Shown here in pieces: positions 19,563 through 29,603 of a stretch of DNA of 64,000 nucleotides. The number at the start of each line of letters is the position of its first letter. The first letter of the stretch is position 1. A program made the position numbers and the translations under genes. The notes beneath the pieces were generated by a model. That model was not told where the DNA came from and ran no database searches. It saw only the letters and a program-made list of their open reading frames with translations. The DNA is taken from assembly GCA_024114885.1 (NCBI GenBank), contig CP099428.1, positions 248,001 to 312,000 of the forward strand. Reading direction: 5' to 3'. The DNA comes from Septoria linicola (Eukaryota > Ascomycota > Dothideomycetes > Mycosphaerellales > Mycosphaerellaceae).

Positions 19563-21068
19563 ATGCTATCAAACGCGATATGGCTGCTGTGTCTGGCAGC
19601 GGCAGGAGCAAGAGCACAGGATGAATCGAGCACCGTACTGTCCGCGTCAGGCAGTGCTCCCAGCACTACATCGAGTGCGAGCAGCACGAGACCGAACACA
19701 TACTCGGAGCTCTCTTTCACGAATTCATATTCGACTTTGACGGGATCAGAAGTACCTACATACACTTTCACTGGCTCGCAATACACATACCTGGTCATCA
19801 GCGGACAAGTTACGAGGCAATCTGCCAGTTCAACTACCGCCACCGGGACGTCCAACAGCACATCTGTATCGAGTAACTCCCAAATAACGAGATCTACCGA
19901 GTCGGTCTCGCTCACTCAGATTGGCGGTAACACAGCAACGCCAACGAATGGCACATCAAACAGCACGACAAGCTCGACTACAAGCTCAGCAGCAGCGCCC
20001 ACGAACACCGTCCCTTGCAATGGCTGGCCCGAGTTCTGTACGCGAAAGTACTCCAATGTCTCCATGATCACCTCCCACAACTCCGCTTTTGTAGTCCCCA
20101 ACAACGCCGCCTCCAATCAAGAACTTTCTGTCCTCACCCAGCTCAACGATGGCGTCCGCATGCTCCAAGGCCAAGTCCACTACGAGAACAACACCATGTA
20201 CAATTGCCACACCTCCTGCGACCAGCTCAACGCTGGAACCTGGCAATCCGAGCTCGAAGTCGTCCGCGGCTGGCTTCAAGACAACCCATACGATGTCCTC
20301 ACCATCCTCATTGGCAACTCCGACGTCCGCCCGGTGGAAGACTTCGTCCCAGCCATTACCAACGCTGGCTTGTTGCCATACGTCTACGAACCGCAATACG
20401 TACCCCAATTCCGCGAACAATGGCCCACACTCGGCGAGATGATCCTGAAGAATGACCGTCTGGTCATATTCATGGACTACGAAGCCAACCAGGATAGCGT
20501 CCCGTACATCCTCGATGAGTTCACGCACATCTTCGAAACGCCGTTCAGTCCCGTCGATCAGGCTTTCCCGTGTACGGCACAGCGACCCCCGGATCTCAAC
20601 GAGACTGTCGCAAAGGAGCAGTACATGTACCTCGCAAACCACAACTTGAACGTCGCAGTCGATCTGTCGAGTCTGGGGATCAGCACTGACGAGGCGATCT
20701 TGATTCCGAATACCGCGGAGTTGAATTTGACGAATGGGCAGCAGAATATTTTTGGCGCGTTGGGCGCTATGAATGTTAATTGCACTCGTAAGTTTTGCAC
20801 CTAGTTGACGCTGTCTGATCTGTAGAGCTCGTTGCTGACTTGTGAATGCGTAGAAACATGGGACCGCCCGCCAAATTTCATGCTCGTAGACTACTACAAC
20901 CGGGGCTCGCCTGAGGCTGGTTCAGTGTTTCATGTTGCGGCTGCAGCGAACGGCGTGGAGTACACGCGAGAGTGCTGTGGTCTGCCACAGTCTCCTGCGA
21001 CAGTTGCACGTGCAAGCTTTGCTGCTCTTGCGGGAGCGCTGCTGTTCACTGTGCTGCTAGCGTGGTAA
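19563..21068 (+). CDS. GPI-anchored PLC-like phosphodiesterase (two exons)
   Basis: Exons 19563-20787 and 20854-21068 (66-nt intron, GTAAGT donor, TAG acceptor, phase 1) encode 479 aa. Residues 1-19 are a clear signal peptide (WLLCLAAAGARA). A Ser/Thr/Asn-rich mucin-like stretch follows to about 145, expected to be O-glycosylated. The catalytic-like domain (about 150-430) belongs to the PLC-like TIM-barrel superfamily: MITSHNSAF contains the first active-site-type His (His172), and RMLQGQVHY and FMDYEAN are further barrel strands. The C-terminus is hydrophobic (FAALAGALLFTVLLAW) after a small-residue stretch, a GPI-attachment signal. Similar fungal proteins are annotated as PLC-like phosphodiesterases; the substrate is unknown. 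The second His of true PI-PLCs is not obvious, so activity is uncertain. Confidence 0.88.
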
Positions 21069-21623
21069 TTTCGTTTTTGTTGTCTAGCATTGCTTGTTCA
21101 TGGTAGCATGGTGTTTGTGTGTGTGTATGTGACGGATTCTCAGCGGCATCGAAGATTATAGATAGATTTTGTACGAGTCATGAACTTGTACAGAAAGTGG
21201 TTCATCTTACGAACAGTGGCATCCTGGCAACTTGGCGTGCTTTGACAAATATCCACTCGCGTTATGATGCTGGGCGGCTAACGCTCCAGCCAGGACGCAA
21301 TCTTGAATGCTCGAAGTCGCCGCGTCTCCGGCTCAGGAAGAATGACCAGGATCGTGCTTGCTGCTGGTGGTCTTGCTGCGCGTGACCAGATAGATTTGGC
21401 TCGAGAGCAGCGTTTGTTGACGTGCTCTACAGTAATCTGAGCTGCCAGCTTCAGGCGTGGGTAATTGCCGAGTGCCCCTTGTCACCTTGTGGATTGGCAA
21501 AGTGCCTATGGATCAGAATCTCTCGAGAGCTCTCGAACTTTGAACATGAAAGCCCCGGGCGGCAGTTGTCATCCGAGATCAATGCTCCTCTCTCATGCGT
21601 TGGACCGAATTGGCATCTGAATC
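21069..21623. other. Convergent intergenic region, no gene seen
   Basis: This lies between the PLC-like gene and the HET gene, which converge. A short GT-rich run (about 21113-21129) lies just after the PLC-like stop. No credible frame. Confidence 0.6.
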
Positions 21624-23390
21624 CTAATACACGAATGTGTCCTCATAGTCCGTCTCGGCACGGTTGTTTCGAGTTACACTGAGTTGCTTCGATATAAGAA
21701 GAGGGCGCTCGATAATTCCAGTCGCCATCTCGGGTAGCTCGGCTGTCATCTTCACTTGAACCTCTACCTGCCGTGTGGCCGCTACATGGGCCACCTGAAA
21801 GCGGTATACTGGCAGTGCACCGTACTGGACCAGTCCGTGGGAGATCCAGAATTGGGGGTTCCCTCGTGGTACTTCTATGAGATCATTAGGCTGCTGCTGG
21901 TCTACTAGCCACGTCCAGCCCTGCTCAGAAGCATAGGCTTCCTGCTCGGGGCTCATGACGATTTTGTAGAGTACGTGTGGTCGCAAGCCAGCAGGCACGA
22001 TTGTACGAAAGATGATTTGGAGGTACACGCTGCCGTATTGCCATACGATACTTGCAGTCGAGTCTTGTTTGGTGGAATCCCAGGGCGAAGTGATGTACCA
22101 TATCCCCTGTCGACCGTCCCATTTTCCAGTCAGGCAAGCCAAAGGAGGGCCTAGGCGACTGTAGCATGGGCCATCGAGCCACACCTCAATTCTTGCTTCG
22201 TGAATGCTGCTGTGCACGTTCTGATCGATGGCCGGTGTTCTCAGTAAGAGCTTTGTGCTGGTTGCGCTTAGAAGCCGAGTGACTGGTACGACTTCGAAGC
22301 ATCCAGACGAGACTCTGATGGAGTCTCGCACTATGTGGGCTTCCCAAGTACCGCCATCCGTCGGCGCGGTGCCATGCTCAACGCGCAAGACGATGGGGCC
22401 ATTTCTGTCATTTTCGTATCTGCAGTTTAGCACGATATGTAGTTCGGAAGGACGAATTCTGAGAACAGGTAAGCGGATGCGCACGCCTAAGGTCGTGATC
22501 TCGAAAGGCTCGTCATCAAAGCTGGCAGATCGAACCACATGGCCGAGCTTTTTCGACGCATTCGCTGGGATGTGTTGAAAATGTGCTGGCGATGGTGCAA
22601 AGACCAGCCAAGTATCCCAAGGATGGAGGGGATTCCAAAGCAAGATAGAGTGGTCCACGGAGGTCTTCAATATTGCTTCTTGTAGGTGAGAAAACGCCTT
22701 CAAGCCTCCCTCCCCATATAGCATGGGGACGCTGACATCAAACAAGCCTAGAAGACAATACGCCTCATCCTCTGACCTAGTAGTCTGTCTCCGTGCAGCC
22801 CAAGACATTCTATCCGCGATACTGTACTGACTTGGCACCCGTGAGCCCTGCAATACGGCGAGGGGTACTTTGCTAGCTGCTTCGAGCGCGAGCCCGAGAT
22901 CAGCCTTGCTCCCCAGCAGCGCCCACTCTTGGCTGTAGAAGAAGAGGTTAGAAGGAGCGATCAGCTCTTGTAGTGTCCATCCGCGAGTAAACCATTTGCT
23001 TCTGCCAATTTCTGGGTGGAATGACTGAGGCAAGCTTGACTCGATACGACCAATGCTTGTGTACACATCCGAAAGATAGGCATAGCACCGTTGAGCATGC
23101 TTATACCAGCGGAACATGGAGTTGATGGCTTCTGACAGCTCGGCACTGGATGTCTTGTCAATACAGATGGTATCAACCCATACATAGCGGAAGCCATCTT
23201 GGAGAGCCTTTCTGCAGAACTGATCGACTTTTTGGTACCCGCGTCTGTTGCGCGCTGTGCCGTCCTTGTCATTCTGGAACGTTGGTTCATCTTCCGCCCA
23301 GGTGTGAGATAGAATGACATAGCCTACGTCGATGGCCTGATGGTCGTGCAATTGTCGATGTCGCCTCGAGACTGCATCGTAAAGCCACAT
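21624..23390 (-). CDS. HET-domain (heterokaryon incompatibility) protein
   Basis: An intronless gene of 588 aa counted from the ATG at 23390, which places MWLYD just before the domain as in relatives; the frame stays open to 23585 but that leader is Cys/Ser-rich and unlike the family. The HET domain covers about 20-170: YVILSHTW, then GYQKVDQFCRKA, YVWVDTICIDK, SSAELSEAINSMFRWY and CYAYLSDV, which are its three classical blocks. RGWTLQELIAP and DEAYCLLGLFDVSVPMLYGEG follow, typical of the common HET/DUF8212 arrangement. The C-terminal 280 residues form a beta-rich region with no named domain. HET proteins trigger cell death when incompatible hyphae fuse or on other non-self cues. There is no NACHT or WD-repeat part, so the trigger partner is unknown. 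Confidence 0.92.
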   Translation of the reverse strand: MWLYDAVSRRHRQLHDHQAIDVGYVILSHTWAEDEPTFQNDKDGTARNRRGYQKVDQFCRKALQDGFRYVWVDTICIDKTSSAELSEAINSMFRWYKHAQRCYAYLSDVYTSIGRIESSLPQSFHPEIGRSKWFTRGWTLQELIAPSNLFFYSQEWALLGSKADLGLALEAASKVPLAVLQGSRVPSQYSIADRMSWAARRQTTRSEDEAYCLLGLFDVSVPMLYGEGGLKAFSHLQEAILKTSVDHSILLWNPLHPWDTWLVFAPSPAHFQHIPANASKKLGHVVRSASFDDEPFEITTLGVRIRLPVLRIRPSELHIVLNCRYENDRNGPIVLRVEHGTAPTDGGTWEAHIVRDSIRVSSGCFEVVPVTRLLSATSTKLLLRTPAIDQNVHSSIHEARIEVWLDGPCYSRLGPPLACLTGKWDGRQGIWYITSPWDSTKQDSTASIVWQYGSVYLQIIFRTIVPAGLRPHVLYKIVMSPEQEAYASEQGWTWLVDQQQPNDLIEVPRGNPQFWISHGLVQYGALPVYRFQVAHVAATRQVEVQVKMTAELPEMATGIIERPLLISKQLSVTRNNRAETDYEDTFVY

Positions 23391-23881
23391 GGAGGTGCTG
23401 CACTCACAGAGGCTGAGTTGTGAAGCTCTGAAGGAAGGCACGACCCACAAGCAAGTCGAATGTGGCAGCCCCGCACAGAGGCTCGCTTGTTCCACCAAGC
23501 GAAGAGATGCCCAGGTACTTGTGTGACATGTGTGGATCGAGTGCACAGCTTTACTAGGGCTCTGCGATGGTGCCTCCTGTACCATGGACCAAAGAGAAAC
23601 GAAAGTCGCAACGAAAAGGAGGACGGGGAAGGGGCTACAGATCAGGCAGATTCATTCTTCTTCTCTTGTTGAGGTATCTACGAGCAATGTATCTTTCGCT
23701 CTTCTTTCACATAAAAAAGGCGGCATGTAGTGCGCTCTTTCGCGGCCGTCTTAAAGCAGCCTCCAACTCCAGCGCCTGTATAGCCATTGCATGTCCCATG
23801 CTGTAAAACGCCATTTGTGATGCCGTGCCAATGCCACGCTAGAAGCAGTCTTGGTCTACTCGTTCCTAAGTCCTTGAGCCT
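23391..23881. other. Spacer between two minus-strand genes
   Basis: HET-gene promoter and 3' flank of the STS1 gene. Nothing specific is seen. Confidence 0.5.
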
Positions 23882-24823
23882 TTACCAACCCTGCTGTCCG
23901 ATGCCCAGCTGCTGGCCATAGTTTCCTGAGAAGAGCTGCTGCCGAATGTTCGCACGCTCCTCACTCACGCCCGGTGTCGGCGCCGCGGGACGCTGCATGA
24001 ACCCCAGCGCCACGTTGACTTCTGTGACGGCATCCTCCATCTTTCCTCCGCTCTTCTGGTGATGTTCCAAAATCTTATGATCCCATCCTCCGAACTGCAA
24101 GTGAAAGCCGCCAGCTTTCTTTGATGCCTCTTTGATGACCAATGCCCATGCCTTTGCAATCTCATCATATGCCTCATTCTTATATCGCTGATGCTGAAAT
24201 GTGTCCCAGTCTGGTAATCGGTGGATCATGTTCGTGACGGAGTCCAGGTATGTCAGCGATATGCTGTCTGCTGTCTCGTGTGGCGGCAAGAAGTGTGGTG
24301 TGTATTCTCGCACAGCGTCTATGAGCTCCCGCAAGTGAGTCTGCACTCTGTTGTAGGAGTAGTCTGAAGTTGGTCTGTTGCCGAGAGGGAAAGCTTGCCG
24401 GAAGCTGTCTTCGTATTTGCTGAGCACCTGTAGTGTCGACTCAATTGAGGGCCGGGGTGCTTTCGTGACGAGCTCTTGCTGTAGCTCGGGATGCTGGTCG
24501 CAGATGTTTTGCAGAAGCTGTCGCATCTGGTCCGCGGAGAGCGTCTCGAGCAGTCGTGGCAGAGCAAGTGGGCGACCCTGAGCGGTGCCTGTCCGCGTGC
24601 GCTTGATACTCCGAGGAGCAGGAAGGGGGCGACCGGCTATGGAAGGAGAAGCACTGGGTGAGGTGGACATCCGGTCATGATCGGGCTCTTCGGAAGCCTT
24701 GCGCTTCCGTGAAGACATATTCGCTGAGCTGTTGTTGCTGTTGTACGGGTCTCGAGATGGGGAGAGGCGGTTGTTCGCGAGCAGATGAGGAGCGGCGAAC
24801 GGTGGAGGCAGAATGCTGTTCAT
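23882..24823 (-). CDS. STS1: Tethering factor for nuclear proteasome STS1/Cut8
   Basis: A single-exon gene of 313 aa. The N-terminus is disordered and carries a basic patch (SSRKRKASEE and RSIKRTRTG) that serves as a nuclear signal and, in the family, as the Lys-rich proteasome-binding segment. The folded part starts with LPRLLETLSADQMRQLL and continues through HPELQQEL, the DYSYNRV helix, LRELIDAVREYTPHFLPP and the SYLDSVTNMIHRLPDW-like region to KAWALVIKEA, all characteristic of Cut8/Sts1. The protein holds 26S proteasomes in the nucleus and is itself a short-lived substrate. I chose the ATG at 24823 (MNSILPPPF), the start usual in filamentous fungi; the frame is open to 25108, but that leader is not family-like. 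Confidence 0.93.
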   Translation of the reverse strand: MNSILPPPFAAPHLLANNRLSPSRDPYNSNNSSANMSSRKRKASEEPDHDRMSTSPSASPSIAGRPLPAPRSIKRTRTGTAQGRPLALPRLLETLSADQMRQLLQNICDQHPELQQELVTKAPRPSIESTLQVLSKYEDSFRQAFPLGNRPTSDYSYNRVQTHLRELIDAVREYTPHFLPPHETADSISLTYLDSVTNMIHRLPDWDTFQHQRYKNEAYDEIAKAWALVIKEASKKAGGFHLQFGGWDHKILEHHQKSGGKMEDAVTEVNVALGFMQRPAAPTPGVSEERANIRQQLFSGNYGQQLGIGQQGW

Positions 24824-25516
24824 CGTGGGAGTGAATGCTGCCGATCCGGTGACTGTTGTTGCTGTCGTCGGGGCCCGCCCAGATTCGCCCTCCGCTCTCG
24901 TGAATGGCCTGGTTGCAGCTGGGGCCGTGGTGATGTCGTCTTTTCGGTGAGTCCAGACAAAGGAAATCGTCGTCGTCAAGTGGGATTTAGGTTCGTTGTT
25001 GAAAAGGTGGACTGTATTACTTGAACTTTCGATATGGTGGAAGAGGTGTGTCAGGTGCCGCAGTGGACCAGACTGTCGACTAGTTAGTCTCTGGACTGGT
25101 CCGTCCACTGGTCAGCGTGGTCCCGAGAATCAGCCACGGTCTGCCGAGAGACGCCTCAGTGCTGCCACCACGTCCCTCTTTCTCTTCTTCCGTCTTGTCA
25201 ACTTGACTTACTCTTGTCACTTCTTCCTTACGGCAGGATCTGCTGTATGGAAAAGCCGCAACCCACTATCGCCAGAAGTAGCCTTTGCTTTCAATCTCGA
25301 GCCGTTACGCTAGCCCGAAGAAACTGGTATAGCTCCGTTTTCAGCTAATGATGGACATATACATGCATGTGCCGTGGGTGAAATGGTCAGAACGAGATTA
25401 TACCGAACGCTGATCAAGGATCTTTACACTGGACAAACGGAACGTAAGTTGTGTGCAGTCATATAGAAAGAAATACCCCCCCGCAGATTCAATGTACGCT
25501 GCATCGTCCTCTCATC
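24824..25516. promoter_or_regulatory. Divergent promoter region of STS1 and carboxylesterase genes
   Basis: A 690-bp spacer between divergent genes. Pyrimidine-rich tracts occur near 25160-25220. No coding frame is credible apart from the open leader of STS1. Confidence 0.45.
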
Positions 25517-27382
25517 ATGTTCGCGCTGGCCCTCTCACTGGCTGGACTGGCTTCTGGCCAACTGCTTGGCGGACTGATTCCTAGTGGCGAAGCACCGATC
25601 GTCGAGACTTCATATGCCCGCTTCCAAGGCAAGAACGACCTTGTCACCAGCACGAGCAATTATCTAGGAATTCCCTACGCTCGCGCTCCACGCTTCGACC
25701 ACGCTCAACTTTTCAATGAAACACTTGAAGGTGTGCAACAGGCGACCGAGTACGGAGACGTTTGTCCTCAGCATCTGCTGGTACCTTCGATCGTTGCTCC
25801 TGACATTGGAGAGGTCGGGGAGGCCATCAGCTTCGTCGAAGCTCTTCCACTTGCACAAGATGTATACAAGCAGTCCGAGGATTGTCTCTCGATCAACGTA
25901 CAACGACCACAAGATCAGAACTTGAAAGATCTCCCCGTCTTGCTGTGGATACAGTAAGTCTGATTCATCCAACACATGTCGAGACATTACGACCATTACT
26001 TAGCATGAGCGCTAACACGTTTATAGTGGTGGCGGCTTTGAAGTTGGCGCATCTGCTGCTTTGGGTGTCGATGGAACAGTATGTCGATATAGATTTTTCT
26101 TCCGGATCGATGCTGACGATAACAGACCGCACTTCCAGGTGTCTTCTACCAAGGTGCCAACATTGTCAAGAGATCGGTGGCAGAAGGCAAGCCCATCCTG
26201 TTCACGTCCATCAACTACCGTCTTCACCACTTCGGTTTCACCGCCTCTCGTGAGTTCGAGCAAGCTGGAATACTCAACCTTGGCCTTGAAGACCAACGCG
26301 TTGCGATGAGATGGATTCAGCAAAATATCAGGGCATTTGGAGGCGACCCGAGCAAAGTCACGATCATGGGTGAAAGTGCTGGCTCATGGTCTGTCACCGG
26401 TCACCTCGTGGCCAACGAAGGCAATAACGAAGGTCTCTTCCGCGCAGCCGTCGGTATCTCTGGTGGCCCATTGGCCGTCGATGGTCCTGAGCGACAACAG
26501 GATCTCTTCGATGACATGGTCCGCTACGTGGGTTGTGATGGTGCCTCTGACAAGATTGCTTGTCTGCGCCAGGCTCCATACGCCAAGATCTTCGAGCACG
26601 CCAACACTGTCAACAACTTCTTCGGTTTCCGCAGTCTGGCCTCCGCTTGGACACTCCGTCCTGACGGGAAGTTCCTCACCGAAAGTCCCGACAAACTCGT
26701 TGCAGCAGGCAAGATTGCCAACGTGCCGATCATGTATGGTGATATGGAGAACGAAGGAACCCTCTTCTCTCTTATCAATCCCATTAACATCACCACCACG
26801 GAGCTGGTCAAGGACTACTTCAAGACCTACTGGTGGCCCAAAGTGACTGAGCCGCAACTAGATCGTCTCATGGAACTGTACCCAACCAGCATAGACAACT
26901 TCCCAGCGTCGCCTCTTCCACAATATGAACGACTTTCTGCACTGATCGGCGACTACAGCTTCGAAGCCCAACGGCGCTCCCTCCTCGCCAAAGTCTCCGC
27001 ACCCAAATGGAACTACGTCACAGCCTTCACCGTCCCGCTCTCTGTCATTGGCGACTCAATCGTCGGCAAGCTCCTTGGTCAGTTGAAGGCCACCAACATC
27101 CCCTACCTCGGCTCTTTCCACGCTTCGGACGTCTTCTTCTACTTCTTCGGCACGATTCCTGACACGATCAGCAACAACAGCCGTCACCTCATGGGCAGCT
27201 TGGTCCATTTCGTGCACGACCTGGATCCCAACCATGACGAGATCCCGCAGTGGCCACAGTGGGATAGCGCCAACTTGGAGTCGATGCATTTCCGTGAACA
27301 GGGCTTGGAACTCATCAAGGATGATTACAGGAAGGAGGGGATGGACTATATTAATGAGATCAAGGACTCGATCAGGATCTAG
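25517..27382 (+). CDS. Secreted type-B carboxylesterase/lipase (three exons)
   Basis: Exons 25517-25953, 26027-26078 and 26126-27382 (introns of 73 and 47 nt, GTAAGT/GTATGT donors, GCTAAC branch point in the first) encode 581 aa. Residues 1-16 are a signal peptide (MFALALSLAGLASG). The alpha/beta-hydrolase fold shows the type-B pattern: NYLGIPYARAPRF, EDCLSINVQRP, the oxyanion-hole loop HGGGFEVG formed across the first splice, the nucleophile elbow GESAGS (Ser247), the acid in MENEGTLF (Glu373) and the His in SFHASD (His495). The catalytic triad is complete. Expected activity is hydrolysis of carboxylic esters outside the cell. The substrate cannot be read from sequence; lipase, cholesterol-esterase and feruloyl-type members share this pattern. 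Confidence 0.93.
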
Positions 27383-27778
27383 TAGTAATATCACAAGTAG
27401 CCGCGCCTTCAATAGCGTAGTCACTGCCTATGGCGTGTAGACAAATGTAATGGAAACTATATGAACACCGTGAAGGACTGCCACTTCTTCATCCAAGTAG
27501 CTTCTAGCGCATCGTCACTTCCAGCTTCGGCAACCGCGGCCGAAGCCCGGGCCGTTGCCGCTTGGCGTGTTGCCTCAGTACGCGTCGATCTCCACCTGGC
27601 GTCTCTCCTTTTGCCAACAACATACTATCGTTGAACGACCTCAGATGATCCCTGATCAGTTACAAAGCTTCTTCGCCTGTCCTGTCGAGAGAAGCTCATA
27701 ACATGGATCGATAGTGTTGAATTCCTACCCCATCGCCACCCTTGTCTGCACATCCGAAAGTCCCTTGAACCAGCAACA
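27383..27778. other. Spacer, promoter of the transporter gene
   Basis: A 3' flank and the upstream region of the gene at 27779. No gene is seen. Confidence 0.5.
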
Positions 27779-29089
27779 ATGAGTCGCTTAGCTCCCAATG
27801 CTGTTCCCAGAACGAAACTGGATGACACAGATGATCAAGATCGGCCTTTCCTGGACTCGGAGCGGAGATCGCAAGAAAGTGACATTGAGCTCTCAGAACT
27901 TCAGGACTATCAAGATGGCGACGACCTTGCTGGAGAACGAACTCCGGTTGGCCACTATCGCGTTCGATCATTGGATGGTCCTCCTCTGAAGAAGAAAGTG
28001 CCGGCTTGGAAGATTGCTCTGACGCTGGCAACATGTGTCCTTGGCTTCACGATCAACACCGAAGCTACCGCGTATATCGAAGATGAACTTGGCTACAAGA
28101 AACCTATCGCAACGATGTACCTGACACATTCCGCGCTGACTTTGCCTTGGATTGCACATATGCTGTATTTGCGGTATTCGAATCGAAATATCAGCTACAT
28201 GCAATGGGTTCGAGACTACAATAATCAATTACGAGGCAGCATTGCCACCATCGATGCATTCGCGACACACGGCAGCAAGATGATTATCAAAGGGCCGGGA
28301 CGGACAGGTGGTCCTCTGGACTTCCTCGCGACTGCAATGGCCATCGTGACTGTCGTGCTCACCGTATCTGGCTTTAGCTGGTTCACGTCTCTGAGCCTCA
28401 CCACCCCAGCAGATCTGACAGCAATCTACAACTGCAGCACGTTCTTTGCTGCAGCGTTCTCTGTTCCCATCCTCAAAGAAAAGCTTGGCTGGATTTCCAT
28501 CGTAGCTGTAGGTCTGAGCATAGCTGGCACCTTCACAATCGCCTACGGTGACACCACAGCCGACCACTCTTCCGACGCCGAGTCAGAACACTCCAATATT
28601 GGCGCAAGCAGACTGCTCGGAAACATCATCGCATGCGCCGGCGCAGTCGCGTTTGGTCTTTACGAAGTCCTCTTCAAGAAATGGGCCTGCTCGAACAGAC
28701 CCGAGACGCAAGAATCCAGCTTACCTCTCACTCTCGCGGCATCTGCTCTGACTGGTTTCTACACTTTCGGCGTCCTCTGGGTCGCTCTCATTATCTTCCA
28801 TATCCTCGGCATTGAAAGCTTCGCGATTCCCACAATGTACGAATGGCTCTGGCTAGTCATTGCAGTTCTTTCCGGCGTTATCGGCATTACATTGTTGGTT
28901 ATCTTGGTAATATGGACAGATCCTGTCTTCGGCAGCATGGCGAATGTTCTCAGCGTGTTCTTTGTGGCATTGGCGGATTGGCTGGTTTGGGGGCTGAGTC
29001 CGAGCTTGGCAACATATATTGGTGGAGGACTGATATTTGTGGCGTTTGGGATGTTGGCTTATGATACGCTGGGGGAGAAGAAGCAGTGA
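27779..29089 (+). CDS. DMT-superfamily transporter (SLC35F / THI74-like)
   Basis: A single exon of 436 aa. The cytosolic N-terminus (about 1-75) is acidic and hydrophilic (ESDIELSELQDYQDGDD). About ten membrane helices follow: two at about 78-135 (WKIALTLATCVLGFTIN... and LTHSALTLPWIAHMLYL), then a hydrophilic loop, then eight between about 185 and 430. SLTTPADLTAIYNCSTFFAAAFSVPILKE and the later MANVLSVFFVALADWLVWG are the paired conserved segments of the EamA-type drug/metabolite fold, as in fungal SLC35F-like and yeast Thi74/YML018C proteins. These sit in vacuolar or other internal membranes and carry unknown small solutes. The substrate is not predictable here. Confidence 0.88.
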   Translation: MSRLAPNAVPRTKLDDTDDQDRPFLDSERRSQESDIELSELQDYQDGDDLAGERTPVGHYRVRSLDGPPLKKKVPAWKIALTLATCVLGFTINTEATAYIEDELGYKKPIATMYLTHSALTLPWIAHMLYLRYSNRNISYMQWVRDYNNQLRGSIATIDAFATHGSKMIIKGPGRTGGPLDFLATAMAIVTVVLTVSGFSWFTSLSLTTPADLTAIYNCSTFFAAAFSVPILKEKLGWISIVAVGLSIAGTFTIAYGDTTADHSSDAESEHSNIGASRLLGNIIACAGAVAFGLYEVLFKKWACSNRPETQESSLPLTLAASALTGFYTFGVLWVALIIFHILGIESFAIPTMYEWLWLVIAVLSGVIGITLLVILVIWTDPVFGSMANVLSVFFVALADWLVWGLSPSLATYIGGGLIFVAFGMLAYDTLGEKKQ

Positions 29090-29603
29090 TGGCCTTACAC
29101 AGGATCTTTCACAGATGAAAGCTGATACGTTTCTCTGAGTGAGCGGGAAGTCGAATGGGAACGATGGAGGGGTCCTGGCACTGCAAAGCAACGCTCATGC
29201 AATCATGCCGGTGTTTCGGGAGGCAAGCGCCGACCTCACATGCACGGCTACAGAGAGTTCGCAGAGACAGAAAGCAAGAAGACCATTGCCGTTGGCGCTT
29301 CGGCTTATTGTGCTCACGGAACGCGGATTACCCTCACTTGTGATGCAATATGAGCCCTTCAAGACCTCACGCAGTCATCACGGCAAGTGCACTCTCGTCG
29401 CCTAAGCGCTCGCTCCCACCATCACTGCGAGACTGACCGGTGAGCGCGTGTGGGGCACGGCAACTTGGCGGCCTGTCTGCCTAGCAAGGGATGTTTCGCA
29501 CGCGGAGCCTTGTGCGACCTTGGAGAGGCATATATGAGCAGCACCCGGGAGTCAATGCCTTCTCTTCCAGACGCCTGATAAAGTCGTTCGCGAAGACTGT
29601 GAC
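29090..29603. promoter_or_regulatory. Upstream region of first F-box-like paralogue
   Basis: No gene is seen. The distal part is featureless; the last 135 bases carry elements shared with the second paralogue (described separately). Confidence 0.5.
29471..29538 (+). promoter_or_regulatory. Promoter block shared with second paralogue (copy 1)
   Basis: GCCTGTCTGCCT at 29471-29482 is followed 60 bases later by TATATGAG at 29531-29538, 73 bases before the ATG. The same two elements with nearly the same spacing (58 bases) precede the gene at 31013. TATATGAG is a plausible TATA box. Confidence 0.6.

Noticed and set aside
19986..20642. 218-aa antisense frame within the PLC-like gene
   Set aside because: The sense strand carries the signal peptide, His motif and correct splice; the antisense frame is a codon-bias shadow.
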